This document shows positions 8,731-16,795 of a DNA stretch of 64,000 nt, in pieces (position 1 is the first letter of the stretch; each line of letters starts with the position of its first letter). The translations under genes were made by a program, and so were the position numbers. Source of the stretch: Lachnospiraceae bacterium. GTDB lineage: Bacteria > Bacillota > Clostridia > Lachnospirales > Lachnospiraceae. The stretch covers positions 292,155 through 356,154 of the forward strand of contig CABJBM010000002.1 of the NCBI GenBank assembly GCA_902363835.1, read 5' to 3'. The notes beneath the pieces were generated by a model that did no database searches, was not told the DNA's origin, and was given only the letters and a program-made list of their open reading frames with translations.

Positions 8731-9567
8731 TCATCTGACTCGGATAATTACAACGGACGAATTGTCCTTATCCTCTTCCTGGCTCGTGTTGATCATTTCT
8801 ACCAACCGGAATGCTTTCTCCTGAGATGTTCCTGTCTCTTCAAGGCAGTCCTCCATATCTTTCCACTTCACCCCTTCATATAATCCATCACTCATAAGAA
8901 GGACATATTCCCCACGATTAAGTGAGACAGGGGTATCAAAAAATTCAACATCATGGAATCCATCCTGCCCCACATAGTTATACAGTCGATGATGCTCCAA
9001 AAGGGACACCGCCACCTGTCTGGTCAGCTTTCCTTCCATGTATTTCTGTCTGGCCAGCACATTTATTGTATGCCCTGCAGTCACCGGAACCAGCTCCTTA
9101 TTCCGGTAGACGGCAATCTTTATATTGCCTGCCGTAGCATAATAGAGTTTCCGTTCCCTGATTAATATGGCTGCCACAGAGGCGCAGCCCTGATCTTCCT
9201 CCAGTTGCTTCAGGATTTCCCTGTTTGCTCCCTGGAATGCCTTTCGAAAATAATACTGAGGATTATAAAATGCATTATTGTCCCGGAATATGTCCTGGAA
9301 TACTTCCACAGCCGTCCTGCTGGCGACCTTACCTCCATAATGCTTCCCCTGTCCATCTGCCAGGACTGCCATAAGTCCTTCCTCAGACTCCACGAATCCA
9401 TAGGCATCCTCCTGGATCTCACGAGTTCCGATGGTCATACTTGCTGCCGTTTCACAGCATTTCACTTGTTCTTTTCTCCCTAAAGCTACCGACAACCAAA
9501 GCCGGTATAATGTCAGGCCACTGCCGGCCGCACCCAAAGCAATGGCTATGTATCCAGGAATTGTCAT
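8731..9567 (-). CDS. PP2C-family Ser/Thr protein phosphatase, membrane anchored
   Basis: A 278-aa protein with one N-terminal membrane helix (residues 5-28) and a complete PP2C domain: REIQEDAYG, VLADGQGKHYGG, GCASVAA, TAGNIKIAVYR, LLMSDGLYEG and DKDNSSVVII. All metal-binding aspartates are present. It removes phosphate from serine/threonine. In type VI systems PppA plays this part, reversing PpkA kinase signalling to an FHA protein. Here it sits between FHA genes and a PP2C-like pseudoenzyme. No kinase gene is visible in the window. Confidence 0.88.
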   Translation of the reverse strand: MTIPGYIAIALGAAGSGLTLYRLWLSVALGRKEQVKCCETAASMTIGTREIQEDAYGFVESEEGLMAVLADGQGKHYGGKVASRTAVEVFQDIFRDNNAFYNPQYYFRKAFQGANREILKQLEEDQGCASVAAILIRERKLYYATAGNIKIAVYRNKELVPVTAGHTINVLARQKYMEGKLTRQVAVSLLEHHRLYNYVGQDGFHDVEFFDTPVSLNRGEYVLLMSDGLYEGVKWKDMEDCLEETGTSQEKAFRLVEMINTSQEEDKDNSSVVIIRVR

Positions 9568-9582
9568 GGTTTCCTCCTGTCC

Positions 9583-10119
9583 TTACTGTTCATGCCCTTT
9601 ATCTGGTTTATTCCCGCCCTTATCATTCCACATAAAATTTTCTCCGCAAAAAGGGACGAATACAAACTTGCTGTCACCCATTTCAATCACATCAAAGGAG
9701 TTTAAAACGGTTGGGGTATAGACAGCCGCATCATTATGATACACTAGTCCGTTACTATCCCCCGGCAAAAGAACGGTTTCCTTCTTTTTCGGGTCAAACA
9801 CAATTACCCCATGATTCCTGCGGGAAATCTTGTTGTCTCCCAATATCTGGATATCCATATCATCCGCCCGACCCACAAAGTTCTTTCCGGACTTGATCTT
9901 ATAGTCCTTCCCCTGCCTTGGACCAGAGATACAAATAATCCAGCCGCATACCGGAGATATTTCCTGAACAAACAGTAGTTCCTCCAACTCCTCCCCACTT
10001 TTACTGCCTGTTTCCTGTTTCTCTTTGGTAGCAGTTTCAATATTACAGTACGGGCATACTGTCCCATACCTCCTTGATGAAAATAGATGCCCGTTCTGGC
10101 ATCGGATCAGATTGCTCAT
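9583..10119 (-). CDS. Zinc-ribbon FHA-domain protein
   Basis: A 178-aa soluble protein. The N terminus carries a zinc-ribbon-like set (C7, H11, and CPYC at about 22-25), followed by an acidic linker. Residues 60-160 form an FHA domain with FVGRADDMDIQI, ISRRNHGVIVFD and a later GDSNGLVYHN loop. These are the conserved G-R, S-R-x-x-H and N-G positions that bind phosphothreonine. It likely reads phosphorylation in the CIS signalling module, like Fha of type VI systems. The ribosome site is GGAGCTGA just upstream. Confidence 0.85.
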   Translation of the reverse strand: MSNLIRCQNGHLFSSRRYGTVCPYCNIETATKEKQETGSKSGEELEELLFVQEISPVCGWIICISGPRQGKDYKIKSGKNFVGRADDMDIQILGDNKISRRNHGVIVFDPKKKETVLLPGDSNGLVYHNDAAVYTPTVLNSFDVIEMGDSKFVFVPFCGENFMWNDKGGNKPDKGHEQ

Positions 10120-10195
10120 TATCTTCAGCTCCTTTTTCTCTTCTTTTTAACACTTATTCCTATATCCTGCCGACTTCCTGCTTTTAATGTCCGGT

Positions 10196-10750
10196 TTATC
10201 GCAGCAACAACCGATTCAGCCCAACATACAAACAGTCTCCCCGATCCAGTCGGCATGGGGTATCGGCCGATAGTCTGTAAAGCCGGCCATCCCCCGCTTT
10301 TCTCACGCTAATCCCATTGGCACTGCCCAAATCCTCCACATACCAGTTTCCGGAGGAAAAGTTTAACACCGCATGCTCAATGTCCACCATACTGGCATAA
10401 GAGCTGCCGCTTAAATCCACATCCACATGGTTTTCCTTTACATCACGTCCGATTACTGCAGTAGTTTTCCCATACAGTTCCCAGACCATCCGAGCCCTAT
10501 CCTCTTCACTTAACAACACAAGCTCTGTAATCAATTCCGAATCTGTCGGCAGGCCGCCGTGGATCCGTCCTACAGATTCTTTTCGCCTCCGGTCATTTAA
10601 CGCCAGAACCAGAAATACACATGCCAGGATGCCAGCGGCCCACATCACCGCTCTCTGGCCTTGGAACTGATTTGGATACGACCACGTCACCCCTGATAAT
10701 GTTAACCAAACAGTTGCTGCCTCTAAGTCTATCATGCGCTTTTGGTTCAT
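10196..10750 (-). CDS. Membrane-anchored FHA-domain protein
   Basis: The start at 10750 has GGGAGG seven bases upstream. A start at 10774 would lack such a site. The 184-aa product has two hydrophobic stretches near the N terminus (about 10-24 and 35-52), then a cytoplasmic FHA domain with AVIGRDVKENHVDVDL, an IEHAVL strand and DLGSANGISV. These keep the G-R, H and N-G residues, although the usual S-R before the histidine is changed to V-D-I-E. It probably tethers phosphorylated partners at the membrane. It is one of two FHA genes in tandem, between the J-domain gene and the zinc-ribbon FHA gene. Confidence 0.82.
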   Translation of the reverse strand: MNQKRMIDLEAATVWLTLSGVTWSYPNQFQGQRAVMWAAGILACVFLVLALNDRRRKESVGRIHGGLPTDSELITELVLLSEEDRARMVWELYGKTTAVIGRDVKENHVDVDLSGSSYASMVDIEHAVLNFSSGNWYVEDLGSANGISVRKAGDGRLYRLSADTPCRLDRGDCLYVGLNRLLLR

Positions 10751-10787
10751 CTTTTTTCCTCCCGTTTTTATCACCCAACAGACATAT

Positions 10788-11237
10788 TTATTTCTTTATG
10801 CCCATATATCTTTCAAACGTCTCCGTCATATCAATTGGATTTGTCTTTGTTTTCCCACTTTTATTCAACGCTTTCTCATCCATTTTCCCATTTTTAGGCT
10901 GAAAACCAAAAAACTGTGCAAATTGCTCATCCATATGGCTGAAATTAAAATTCATGGAACTTTGTGCTGATCGTTCCTCTGTTGTCGCCTTTCTCTTTTT
11001 TTCTTTTTTTGCAGTATTTTTTTCTTCTGCCTTCAGTATCTGGTCATATTCCTGTTTCTTCCGAGGGTTCTGCAAAATGGTATAGGCTTCTGATATTTCC
11101 TGAAACCGTTCTTCTCTGTCATTATTTCCCGGATTGGCATCCGGATGGTACTTTTTGGAAAGCCTCCGATATGCCTTTTTTATCTCTTCCTCTGTAGCTG
11201 TATTTGTAATTCCCAACACACAGTATAAATTCTTCAT
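10788..11237 (-). CDS. J-domain (DnaJ-like) protein in CIS operon
   Basis: The preferred start at 11237 (MKNLYCVLGI) has AAGGAT nine bases upstream. The ATG at 11246 is too close to that site. Residues 1-65 are a J domain with the HPD motif (KKYHPDANPG). The rest is a charged, lysine-rich linker and a small C-terminal part ending TFERYMGIKK, with no zinc fingers or substrate domain. It should recruit an Hsp70 for assembly or disassembly of a specific client. A sheath-recycling role is possible because no ClpV is seen. It sits just after the tube-gene terminator. Confidence 0.85.
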   Translation of the reverse strand: MKNLYCVLGITNTATEEEIKKAYRRLSKKYHPDANPGNNDREERFQEISEAYTILQNPRKKQEYDQILKAEEKNTAKKEKKRKATTEERSAQSSMNFNFSHMDEQFAQFFGFQPKNGKMDEKALNKSGKTKTNPIDMTETFERYMGIKK

Positions 11238-11280
11238 TCTGCCCATATCCTTCCCTGCTCATGTCATCTATTGACCTTTG

Positions 11281-11316
11281 AAAAAAGGGCGCATCCGTTT
11301 TTCCCGGCTGCACCCT
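11281..11316 (-). terminator. Rho-independent terminator after tube genes
   Basis: Arms at 11305-11315 and 11287-11297 pair on the minus-strand RNA over 11 positions, with one G-U and one mismatch. They are followed by six U (A-run 11281-11286). It lies ten bases after the first Hcp-like gene and before the J-domain gene. It should favour high expression of sheath and tube over the downstream regulatory and baseplate genes through partial readthrough. Confidence 0.75.
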
Positions 11317-11325
11317 TTTTATCCC

Positions 11326-11754
11326 TTATGCGGCCGGATATCCACCTTCCACCGTAATCATACCTAACTTATCTTTCTTCTGCTTGATCGTTAATGTGAA
11401 CGTTCCAGTTCCTTCCACATCCCCATAATCCTCCTTATAGTCAATTACAAAGGCATTTGGGAAATAGTATTTTCTTTCCATAATCCCGGCTGCTATATGT
11501 TCCACTGTCACCTTCCGGTAGCAGTCGGATTTTTCTGCCGGAACTACCGACCACAGAGCCAGTTTTCTGGTGCTGTCAAACGGATCTCCATCCACAGCGG
11601 TTAAAATTCTTCCCGTTATGGTCAGAGTACTGCCCACGTCCTTGGTTCTGGCATTGGAATCCAGCGGAATATCCGTGGTAAACTTCACACTGCGCACACT
11701 TTCTTTTGCAATTTCAAAGCTTTCCTGTCCCTCGATTTTCACTATGTATGACAT
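11326..11754 (-). CDS. Hcp-like inner tube protein, paralogue A
   Basis: A 142-aa protein with no signal peptide. It has the all-beta layout of Hcp and phage tube proteins: a strand-turn N terminus (MSYIVKIEGQESFEI), a central LWSVVPAEKSDCYRKVTV segment, PNAFVIDYKEDYGDVEGTGTF (conserved in its neighbour) and a final KQKKDKLGMI strand. It is the last gene before a terminator and follows its paralogue by 24 bp. The tube carries effectors through the sheath. With no clear Hcp signature visible by eye, the call rests on size, fold pattern and position after the sheath gene. Confidence 0.65.
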   Translation of the reverse strand: MSYIVKIEGQESFEIAKESVRSVKFTTDIPLDSNARTKDVGSTLTITGRILTAVDGDPFDSTRKLALWSVVPAEKSDCYRKVTVEHIAAGIMERKYYFPNAFVIDYKEDYGDVEGTGTFTLTIKQKKDKLGMITVEGGYPAA

Positions 11755-11778
11755 GACTGTTTCCTCCTTTCGATTTCA

Positions 11779-12210
11779 TTATTCGCCGCCAAAGCCGCCT
11801 TCAATTTTAGTCGCCGCATTTTCATCTTTCTTCTGTTTCATGTGAATGTAGAAGGTTCCCACACCGCTCTCATCATCCACCTCCTCGGTGTACTCCATGA
11901 CGAATGCATTTGGAAGAGTGAACTGGCGCACCACCTGACTGGCGGATACTACAGTGACTTCAGCGTTCCTATAGCAGTCTGCCTTTTCAGACGGCACCTG
12001 AGACCACTTAACCAGCCCCAAGGTGGGATCATTTCCTTCTCCTCCCAGCTTATACAGCATTTTACCCCATACCTTCACTGTCAGGCCAAAATCTGTGGCT
12101 CTTGCGTTGGAATCCGCCGAGGAAATGGAGTCAAAATCCACTTTTGTAATGCTCCGCTCATCAAACACGATTTCCTCTGGTCCTCCGGTGATCTTCATTC
12201 GAAATCCCAT
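11779..12210 (-). CDS. Hcp-like inner tube protein, paralogue B
   Basis: A 143-aa paralogue of the next gene, sharing SNARxxD, the W-S-x-V-P-x-E-K-x-D-C-Y-R block, PNAFVxxYxE and the final KQKKD strand. It follows the sheath gene by 46 bp. CIS loci often carry two tube genes, one for the tube body and one for its first ring at the baseplate, and these two may divide that work. The acidic DDESGVGTFYIHM region is where the two differ most. A good AGGAGG site precedes the ATG. Confidence 0.65.
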   Translation of the reverse strand: MGFRMKITGGPEEIVFDERSITKVDFDSISSADSNARATDFGLTVKVWGKMLYKLGGEGNDPTLGLVKWSQVPSEKADCYRNAEVTVVSASQVVRQFTLPNAFVMEYTEEVDDESGVGTFYIHMKQKKDENAATKIEGGFGGE

Positions 12211-12256
12211 GCTTATTTCCTCCTTTTCTTCTGATAAATTTATGCTTCAAAGGCTA

Positions 12257-14440
12257 TTACGCCTTATTCGCCGATAATCGGTTGATCTCAACTTCTAAAT
12301 TCTTAACATTACCATTAAAGGTAATATCCAGGGTACAGAAGCCTGCTTCCTCGTTGATGCTGCAGATGATGTCATCTCCTGCTCCAAGGATTCCATTTAG
12401 ATATTCCCTTCTGGAAAGCCACCTGCTCTTCTGGCTGTTAGGATTATTGGAAAAGAACTGGACAATGGAATCCTCCTTAAAATCCCCGGTTCCATGACGC
12501 ATCACCCGTTCAATATAAGTAGTTACCTGTGTTTTATGAATCGGTTCAAACATCGAACCATCAGACATCAAGTTCCGTGCCTTGTAAACCATGATCTTTG
12601 TTATGTCATTTCCTTTATATGAAGCATTTTCAGAACTGAATATAAATCCAAAGTTCTTCCGATTGATATCGTTTTTAATAGAATTGGTGAATCCCGTAAT
12701 CTCCTTTGCCATGGTAGTACAGGCGATGAGCCCATGATCATCCGCCTCAATGTCAAACCTCACTCCCGGCAGCTCCATATCCAGCTTAACACCAGGGCCA
12801 AACTTTGACTTTAAGTATTCTGGGCATTGATAAGCTGCCGTAATGCCAGCCGCTACATAAGCAGCTCCCACATAAACACCGTCAATCCACAGCTTCATGA
12901 TGTCTTCCTTTTCCCTGGAAAGCTCCGCCGTTTGATTATCACCGACTACCATCCGGCTGTCTAAAACGACTCCTGATTTATCTTTCGGAATAATTGTATA
13001 GTTTGGCAGACAGGGAATGGCAAACTCACTGTACTCTTTTCCCATAAGAGCGGCGCAGCGATCCTCATATTTACCAATCCCCTCGGTTGCCAAAGCATTG
13101 AATGTAGTGCTGTCATCTGCCTCATAGCTGAAAAAGCACTGCACTTTGTAATCCTTAAAGACATCAAGAAGCCTTATTAAAGATTCCACGCTGTTAGTAT
13201 CATTCTTTTCTGTCTTGGAATTTCCTTTAAACCGCTCTCTGGTCAGCTTCATCTTACTGTTCTGGTCTAAAGATACGTTAGGTACAATGGCATACCAGAC
13301 TGTGTTTGCAAAATCATTCTTTGCATTCACTGTGGTTAGGTACGTAATCAGCCTGGGAATGTTGCTGCTCTTTGCCAGCATCTCATTGGACACGTTAGTC
13401 ACCAGCATAGAAGGACGCATTCCTTTCAGCTTCTTCGGATACTGTTCAAAATAGCACCAAGCCCCCAGCAGTCTTTCAATCAGCGGCTTTACGGTCTTGA
13501 TAAAGGCATCTTTGGATTCCTTGTAAAATTCCAGATAAGAATTATAATTGGCAACCTCTGCTGCTATGTCAATGCTGCTTTCCATAGTGGAGGACAAGGG
13601 GCAGAAGGTTCTGGCAATCAAAGCTCCCACATAATCATTATTCTCTTCATTCAGAACTTCATAGTCCTCTTTCAAAGCTTCGATTAACCCCATATTCACA
13701 TTGTCATCAATCGTTGTCAGGTCTGTGCTTTCCACCTTGGGTGCCTCTAAGACTCTCAGCTCCCCCTGCTCACCCATACTTAAAACACCTAAGGCCAAAG
13801 GCGTGCTGTCTTTTTTATCTCCTCCATCTCCCAAAAGAAGCCTGGTTTTGATGTCCTCAATCGCCAGAGGCAGCAAGGCCATGATATTGTTATAATTGGC
13901 ACTTGCCTCCTCAAACATGACATTCAGCTTATCCCCTAAATCTCTTTTATGGGGATCCTCCTCATCCAGTTTGGCATATTCGCCATAAGTATATTGCAGT
14001 TCCTTCCGGTTCTGTTTGATGGAATCCATTACTTTTTTCGGAGAAATCATGTCCGTAAGCTTTTCAAACTTGAAGTCCACGTTAATGGTCCCCTCAGAGC
14101 GCTTCGTTTCCACCATGGACATGAGCATTCCCATGAATTCATTTTGACGATTTAAAGGGATTTCCGTCAACATTTCCTCTGGCACCTGCTCCGGCTTATC
14201 CAACTGATAAACCACCTTCTGATTGTTGGCATTATAATAACAATAAACAGTCGGAGCAAATTTCTCCAAAAGCTCATCAAAACTGCGAACCATTAAATAA
14301 TCATTGATTTCCTTAATTTTTTCATCAGACAGGCTCTCCACCCCCCGGACATCCCCAACCAAAGTTAGTAAGTCCATTTTTTCCGGATTTATAACCTCCA
14401 TCAGCATAGTCCGGTTGGTCTGCTTTATTACGTTTCCCAT
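12257..14440 (-). CDS. Contractile sheath protein, apparent TssB-TssC fusion
   Basis: A 727-aa protein. Residues about 75-165 look like TssB/VipA: GTINVDFKFEKLTDMISP followed by VMDSIKQNRKELQ mirrors the TssB pattern L-x-V-x-x-x-F-x-x-M-x-D-F-S-P, then the R-x-x-L helix. Residues about 250-727 look like TssC/VipB, with an ARTFCPLSST region, KARNLMSDGSMFE, and a C-terminal block (SRREYLNGILGAGDDIIC, then strands ending EVEINRLSA) typical of the sheath core. Separate TssB (about 170 aa) and TssC (about 490 aa) sum to nearly this length. It follows the vWA gene and precedes the tube genes, the order usual for sheath-tube pairs. Confidence 0.78.
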   Translation of the reverse strand: MGNVIKQTNRTMLMEVINPEKMDLLTLVGDVRGVESLSDEKIKEINDYLMVRSFDELLEKFAPTVYCYYNANNQKVVYQLDKPEQVPEEMLTEIPLNRQNEFMGMLMSMVETKRSEGTINVDFKFEKLTDMISPKKVMDSIKQNRKELQYTYGEYAKLDEEDPHKRDLGDKLNVMFEEASANYNNIMALLPLAIEDIKTRLLLGDGGDKKDSTPLALGVLSMGEQGELRVLEAPKVESTDLTTIDDNVNMGLIEALKEDYEVLNEENNDYVGALIARTFCPLSSTMESSIDIAAEVANYNSYLEFYKESKDAFIKTVKPLIERLLGAWCYFEQYPKKLKGMRPSMLVTNVSNEMLAKSSNIPRLITYLTTVNAKNDFANTVWYAIVPNVSLDQNSKMKLTRERFKGNSKTEKNDTNSVESLIRLLDVFKDYKVQCFFSYEADDSTTFNALATEGIGKYEDRCAALMGKEYSEFAIPCLPNYTIIPKDKSGVVLDSRMVVGDNQTAELSREKEDIMKLWIDGVYVGAAYVAAGITAAYQCPEYLKSKFGPGVKLDMELPGVRFDIEADDHGLIACTTMAKEITGFTNSIKNDINRKNFGFIFSSENASYKGNDITKIMVYKARNLMSDGSMFEPIHKTQVTTYIERVMRHGTGDFKEDSIVQFFSNNPNSQKSRWLSRREYLNGILGAGDDIICSINEEAGFCTLDITFNGNVKNLEVEINRLSANKA

Positions 14441-14502
14441 ATTGCTTATTCCTCCTCTTGTTATCTATCTGAAAGGATAAGCGCACACTAGTTCTTTCAT
14501 TG

Positions 14503-16335
14503 TTACGCTTTCCTCTCACTTGGCTTTAGGTTTTTATAATGGATCTCCATCTCCGTGGACTCATCCTCAAAAGTAATGGTAATTTTTTCGTTGTAAAACA
14601 CCGGGTATCCCATACCCTTTTTTAGAATTTCCATCCCTCGCAGCACTGTACACCGCTCTGACTGATCCATAATAATTACCGAATGGTCCGGCCCAGGATA
14701 GATGATGATGTCCTCCTCACCGATCTTCCCCAACTTGATCTTACAAGCGGTTAAAATCTGATCCAAGGTCATACGTCCGCTGTTTCTGGCGAATAACTGG
14801 TATGTCTGGGGAGGCACGTCCCGGCCATCCGCAGTTCTTACTACGTATATATTGAATTTCCCGGAATAAGTACAGGCTTTAGTCTCTATCTTCTTCGCAG
14901 GCTCCCTTGAAGCCGGGGGCTGCGACACGTAAACAACCGTAGCATTCTTTTTCTTCATCCACAAGGCCAGTATGAGAATCAATGCAGCTGCAAGTACTCC
15001 CAAAATCAACCACAACGGACGGTAATCCGGCTCAGGTATAGGCTCCTGTGGTGTTGCAAGTTTTATGAATGCTGGTTGTGTGATCTCATAATGCTCTGTA
15101 AAACTACTGGGATCAATTTCAATAGAAAGTTTATCTATCCCGTCTATGGAGAGGGCGTAGGATATGAATCCGTTACTTATCGTTCCTGTTTCTGTAGCTC
15201 CATTGACACGGAAAGTCACTTCCTGCCCCTCATAATAGGGAGTATTCCAGAGATTTCCATTTTTGCCCTTTATATCTTTCAGCCATATTTTCAGGTCAGC
15301 ATAATGCTTACCGGCCAGAGGTACTTTTGTTCTCCCGTTACTTTCTTCACCTGTTTCGGAACTTTCCCTTTGATAAGAGATATCTGCTACCGGTTCAGCC
15401 ATGTATTCCACGGTCATATATGCTTCTACTCCCGCTAACTCCGGGGTCTGGAAACGGACATCCACAGCATCTATTACTGGTCTGTTTATTTCCACTACCG
15501 CAAAGTTCTGCCCGCTTGTAATATGCCCTTCTTCTGCCGTATAATCCGCAGTTATGTTTTGAATTCCCTGACTAGCGGTCAGCGTTATTCTCACATGTTC
15601 TACCCCAGAGGAAGGCAATTCTACATGAAGGTTTCCGCCCTTCCCATCTGTCACTCCTACTGACTTCTTTGGGATATTCATGCGATCATACAGGATACGG
15701 TTCATAATCTGTACAAGGGTGCCTGACTGGCCCTGCCAGTAAATGGCTCCGTCCGTCATCTCAGCACCGTCAAAAATGTGCATCCGCGGGTCATTTAATT
15801 CACTGCCTACTGCAACAATATAAATTTTTATCCCAGCATCCTTTGCTCTCTTCATCGCATCCGAATATAAGATACGTGAAGACTCTTTTGCCTGCTGGTC
15901 GGGCATATCAATTTCTCCGTCTGTCACCATGACGATGGTGCGGTCCACATTCTCCCTGTCTGAAAAAAGCCCCACAGCCTGGTCCAATCCTTCTCCTGCG
16001 TTGGTATAACCGTTGTATGTAATAGAGGAAAACTGTACATCCATTTGTTCCCGTCCGATGCCTACAGGAACGATTGTCTGGATTCCTGTATTATAAGATA
16101 CCAAACCCGCTTTATAATTTGAGGGAAGACTGTAGGTTGCCTGCCGGATCGCATCAATTGCCAGACGGTTTTTGTCGTAGGTGTTCATGGAACCGCTGGT
16201 ATCCAAGAGGAATACCACCTCACCGTCTTTTGCACTGAATCCCTGATCCTCCCCTGCCGCCAGCGTGATTTGTGTGGCGGCAAGGAGCAAAACTACTATC
16301 TCTATGGACAGAAAAACCTTTTTCCACCTTGTCAT
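14503..16335 (-). CDS. Exported von Willebrand A protein with membrane anchor and cytoplasmic domain
   Basis: A 610-aa protein with GAGGAGG before its ATG. It has a signal peptide (residues 1-27), a vWA domain with an intact MIDAS motif (LLDTSGSMN, a GYTNAG threonine loop and MVTDGEID), two beta-sandwich-like extracellular segments, one membrane helix (about 440-462) and a cytoplasmic C terminus. That tail (485-605) contains an FHA-like YQLFARNSGRMTLDQIL strand-loop. It is the first full-length gene of the injection-system operon. A surface adhesion or membrane-platform role that links the outside to cytoplasmic FHA signalling is inferred. It has no type VI counterpart that I know. Confidence 0.78.
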   Translation of the reverse strand: MTRWKKVFLSIEIVVLLLAATQITLAAGEDQGFSAKDGEVVFLLDTSGSMNTYDKNRLAIDAIRQATYSLPSNYKAGLVSYNTGIQTIVPVGIGREQMDVQFSSITYNGYTNAGEGLDQAVGLFSDRENVDRTIVMVTDGEIDMPDQQAKESSRILYSDAMKRAKDAGIKIYIVAVGSELNDPRMHIFDGAEMTDGAIYWQGQSGTLVQIMNRILYDRMNIPKKSVGVTDGKGGNLHVELPSSGVEHVRITLTASQGIQNITADYTAEEGHITSGQNFAVVEINRPVIDAVDVRFQTPELAGVEAYMTVEYMAEPVADISYQRESSETGEESNGRTKVPLAGKHYADLKIWLKDIKGKNGNLWNTPYYEGQEVTFRVNGATETGTISNGFISYALSIDGIDKLSIEIDPSSFTEHYEITQPAFIKLATPQEPIPEPDYRPLWLILGVLAAALILILALWMKKKNATVVYVSQPPASREPAKKIETKACTYSGKFNIYVVRTADGRDVPPQTYQLFARNSGRMTLDQILTACKIKLGKIGEEDIIIYPGPDHSVIIMDQSERCTVLRGMEILKKGMGYPVFYNEKITITFEDESTEMEIHYKNLKPSERKA

Positions 16336-16356
16336 ATGGTCCCTCCTCGCAAATTT

Positions 16357-16476
16357 CTAGTAAACCCTGCAGATATACCTGGGAATCAGGATGAAATTCT
16401 CATCTAAAATCTGAAGCCTGGAAATCCGGCCATCCAGGATTACTTTACTGATTACTTTTTTCTCGCACTCCCTCAT
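16357..16476 (-). CDS. Small leader ORF (39 aa), unknown
   Basis: ATG at 16476 with AGGAA seven bases before it, TAG at 16357, and 21 bp to the next start. The product is basic (MRECEKKVISKV then ILDGRISRLQIL) and ends in a short hydrophobic stretch and Y. It lies between the predicted AgrA-type promoter and the vWA gene. Too short to assign. Ribosome site and spacing are gene-like. Confidence 0.4.
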   Translation of the reverse strand: MRECEKKVISKVILDGRISRLQILDENFILIPRYICRVY

Positions 16477-16499
16477 ATGGCGCTTCCTGTTTCAGAAAT

Positions 16500-16622
16500 T
16501 CAGTTTATTATCAAGATATCCGTATCCAGACTATCCGTCCTGACCTCTTCGGTCTTATCCCGGTTTAAGATTCGGTATGTGATTCTATACCGATAGAAGC
16601 TTTGATTGATTTTTGTAAATGG
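16500..16622 (-). CDS. Small leader ORF (40 aa), unknown
   Basis: ATG at 16622 follows AAGAGGT with five bases between. The frame extends further up to 16700, but that ATG lies at or before the predicted transcript start and has no ribosome site. The product is rich in Y, R, T and D (YRYRITYRILNRDKTEE). It is the first ORF of the injection-system transcript, 23 bp before the next small ORF. It may be a real micro-protein or a leader peptide. Confidence 0.35.
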   Translation of the reverse strand, partial: PFTKINQSFYRYRITYRILNRDKTEEVRTDSLDTDILIIN

Positions 16623-16686
16623 CATATAGTACCTCTTGTTACAAAAAACACTTTTTCTACATTTTTCTACAAAAATATCACACCAT

Positions 16687-16740
16687 TTTATACAATTCAA
16701 TGTAGTGGCTAAATTTGGTCACTAACTTGCCAAATTTGGT
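16687..16740 (-). promoter_or_regulatory. Predicted AgrA/LytTR-activated promoter of the injection-system operon
   Basis: Two direct repeats on the minus strand, ACCAAATTTGGC (16740-16729) and ACCAAATTTAGC (16719-16708), start 21 bp apart, i.e. 9-bp repeats with a 12-bp spacer. LytTR-domain regulators bind repeats with this geometry. Eighteen bases further on is a TATAAA -10 box (16692-16687) with no good -35, as expected for an activator-dependent promoter. A near copy of the site lies before agrD. The first gene downstream is the leader ORF at 16622. Confidence 0.65.
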
Positions 16741-16760
16741 TGGCTTAGGATCTTATTTGT

Positions 16761-16790
16761 AAAAAAAAGGCGTTGCCCCAGCAACGCCTT
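16761..16790 (-). terminator. Rho-independent terminator of the agr operon
   Basis: A perfect 10-bp stem (AAGGCGTTGC at 16767-16776, partner at 16781-16790) with a four-base loop. The minus-strand RNA ends in a run of eight U (16761-16768). It starts six bases after the agrB stop and insulates agr from the injection-system promoter that follows. Confidence 0.9.
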
Positions 16791-16795
16791 TCTAC

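Noticed and set aside
1..16476. Whole region read as a prophage tail module
   Set aside because: No integrase, capsid, terminase, portal or lysis genes are visible. The FHA/PP2C/vWA/J-domain set and the TssB-like sheath part point to an injection system.
16500..16700. Longer 66-codon version of the first leader ORF
   Set aside because: Its ATG lies at the predicted transcript start with no ribosome site. The shorter start at 16622 has one.
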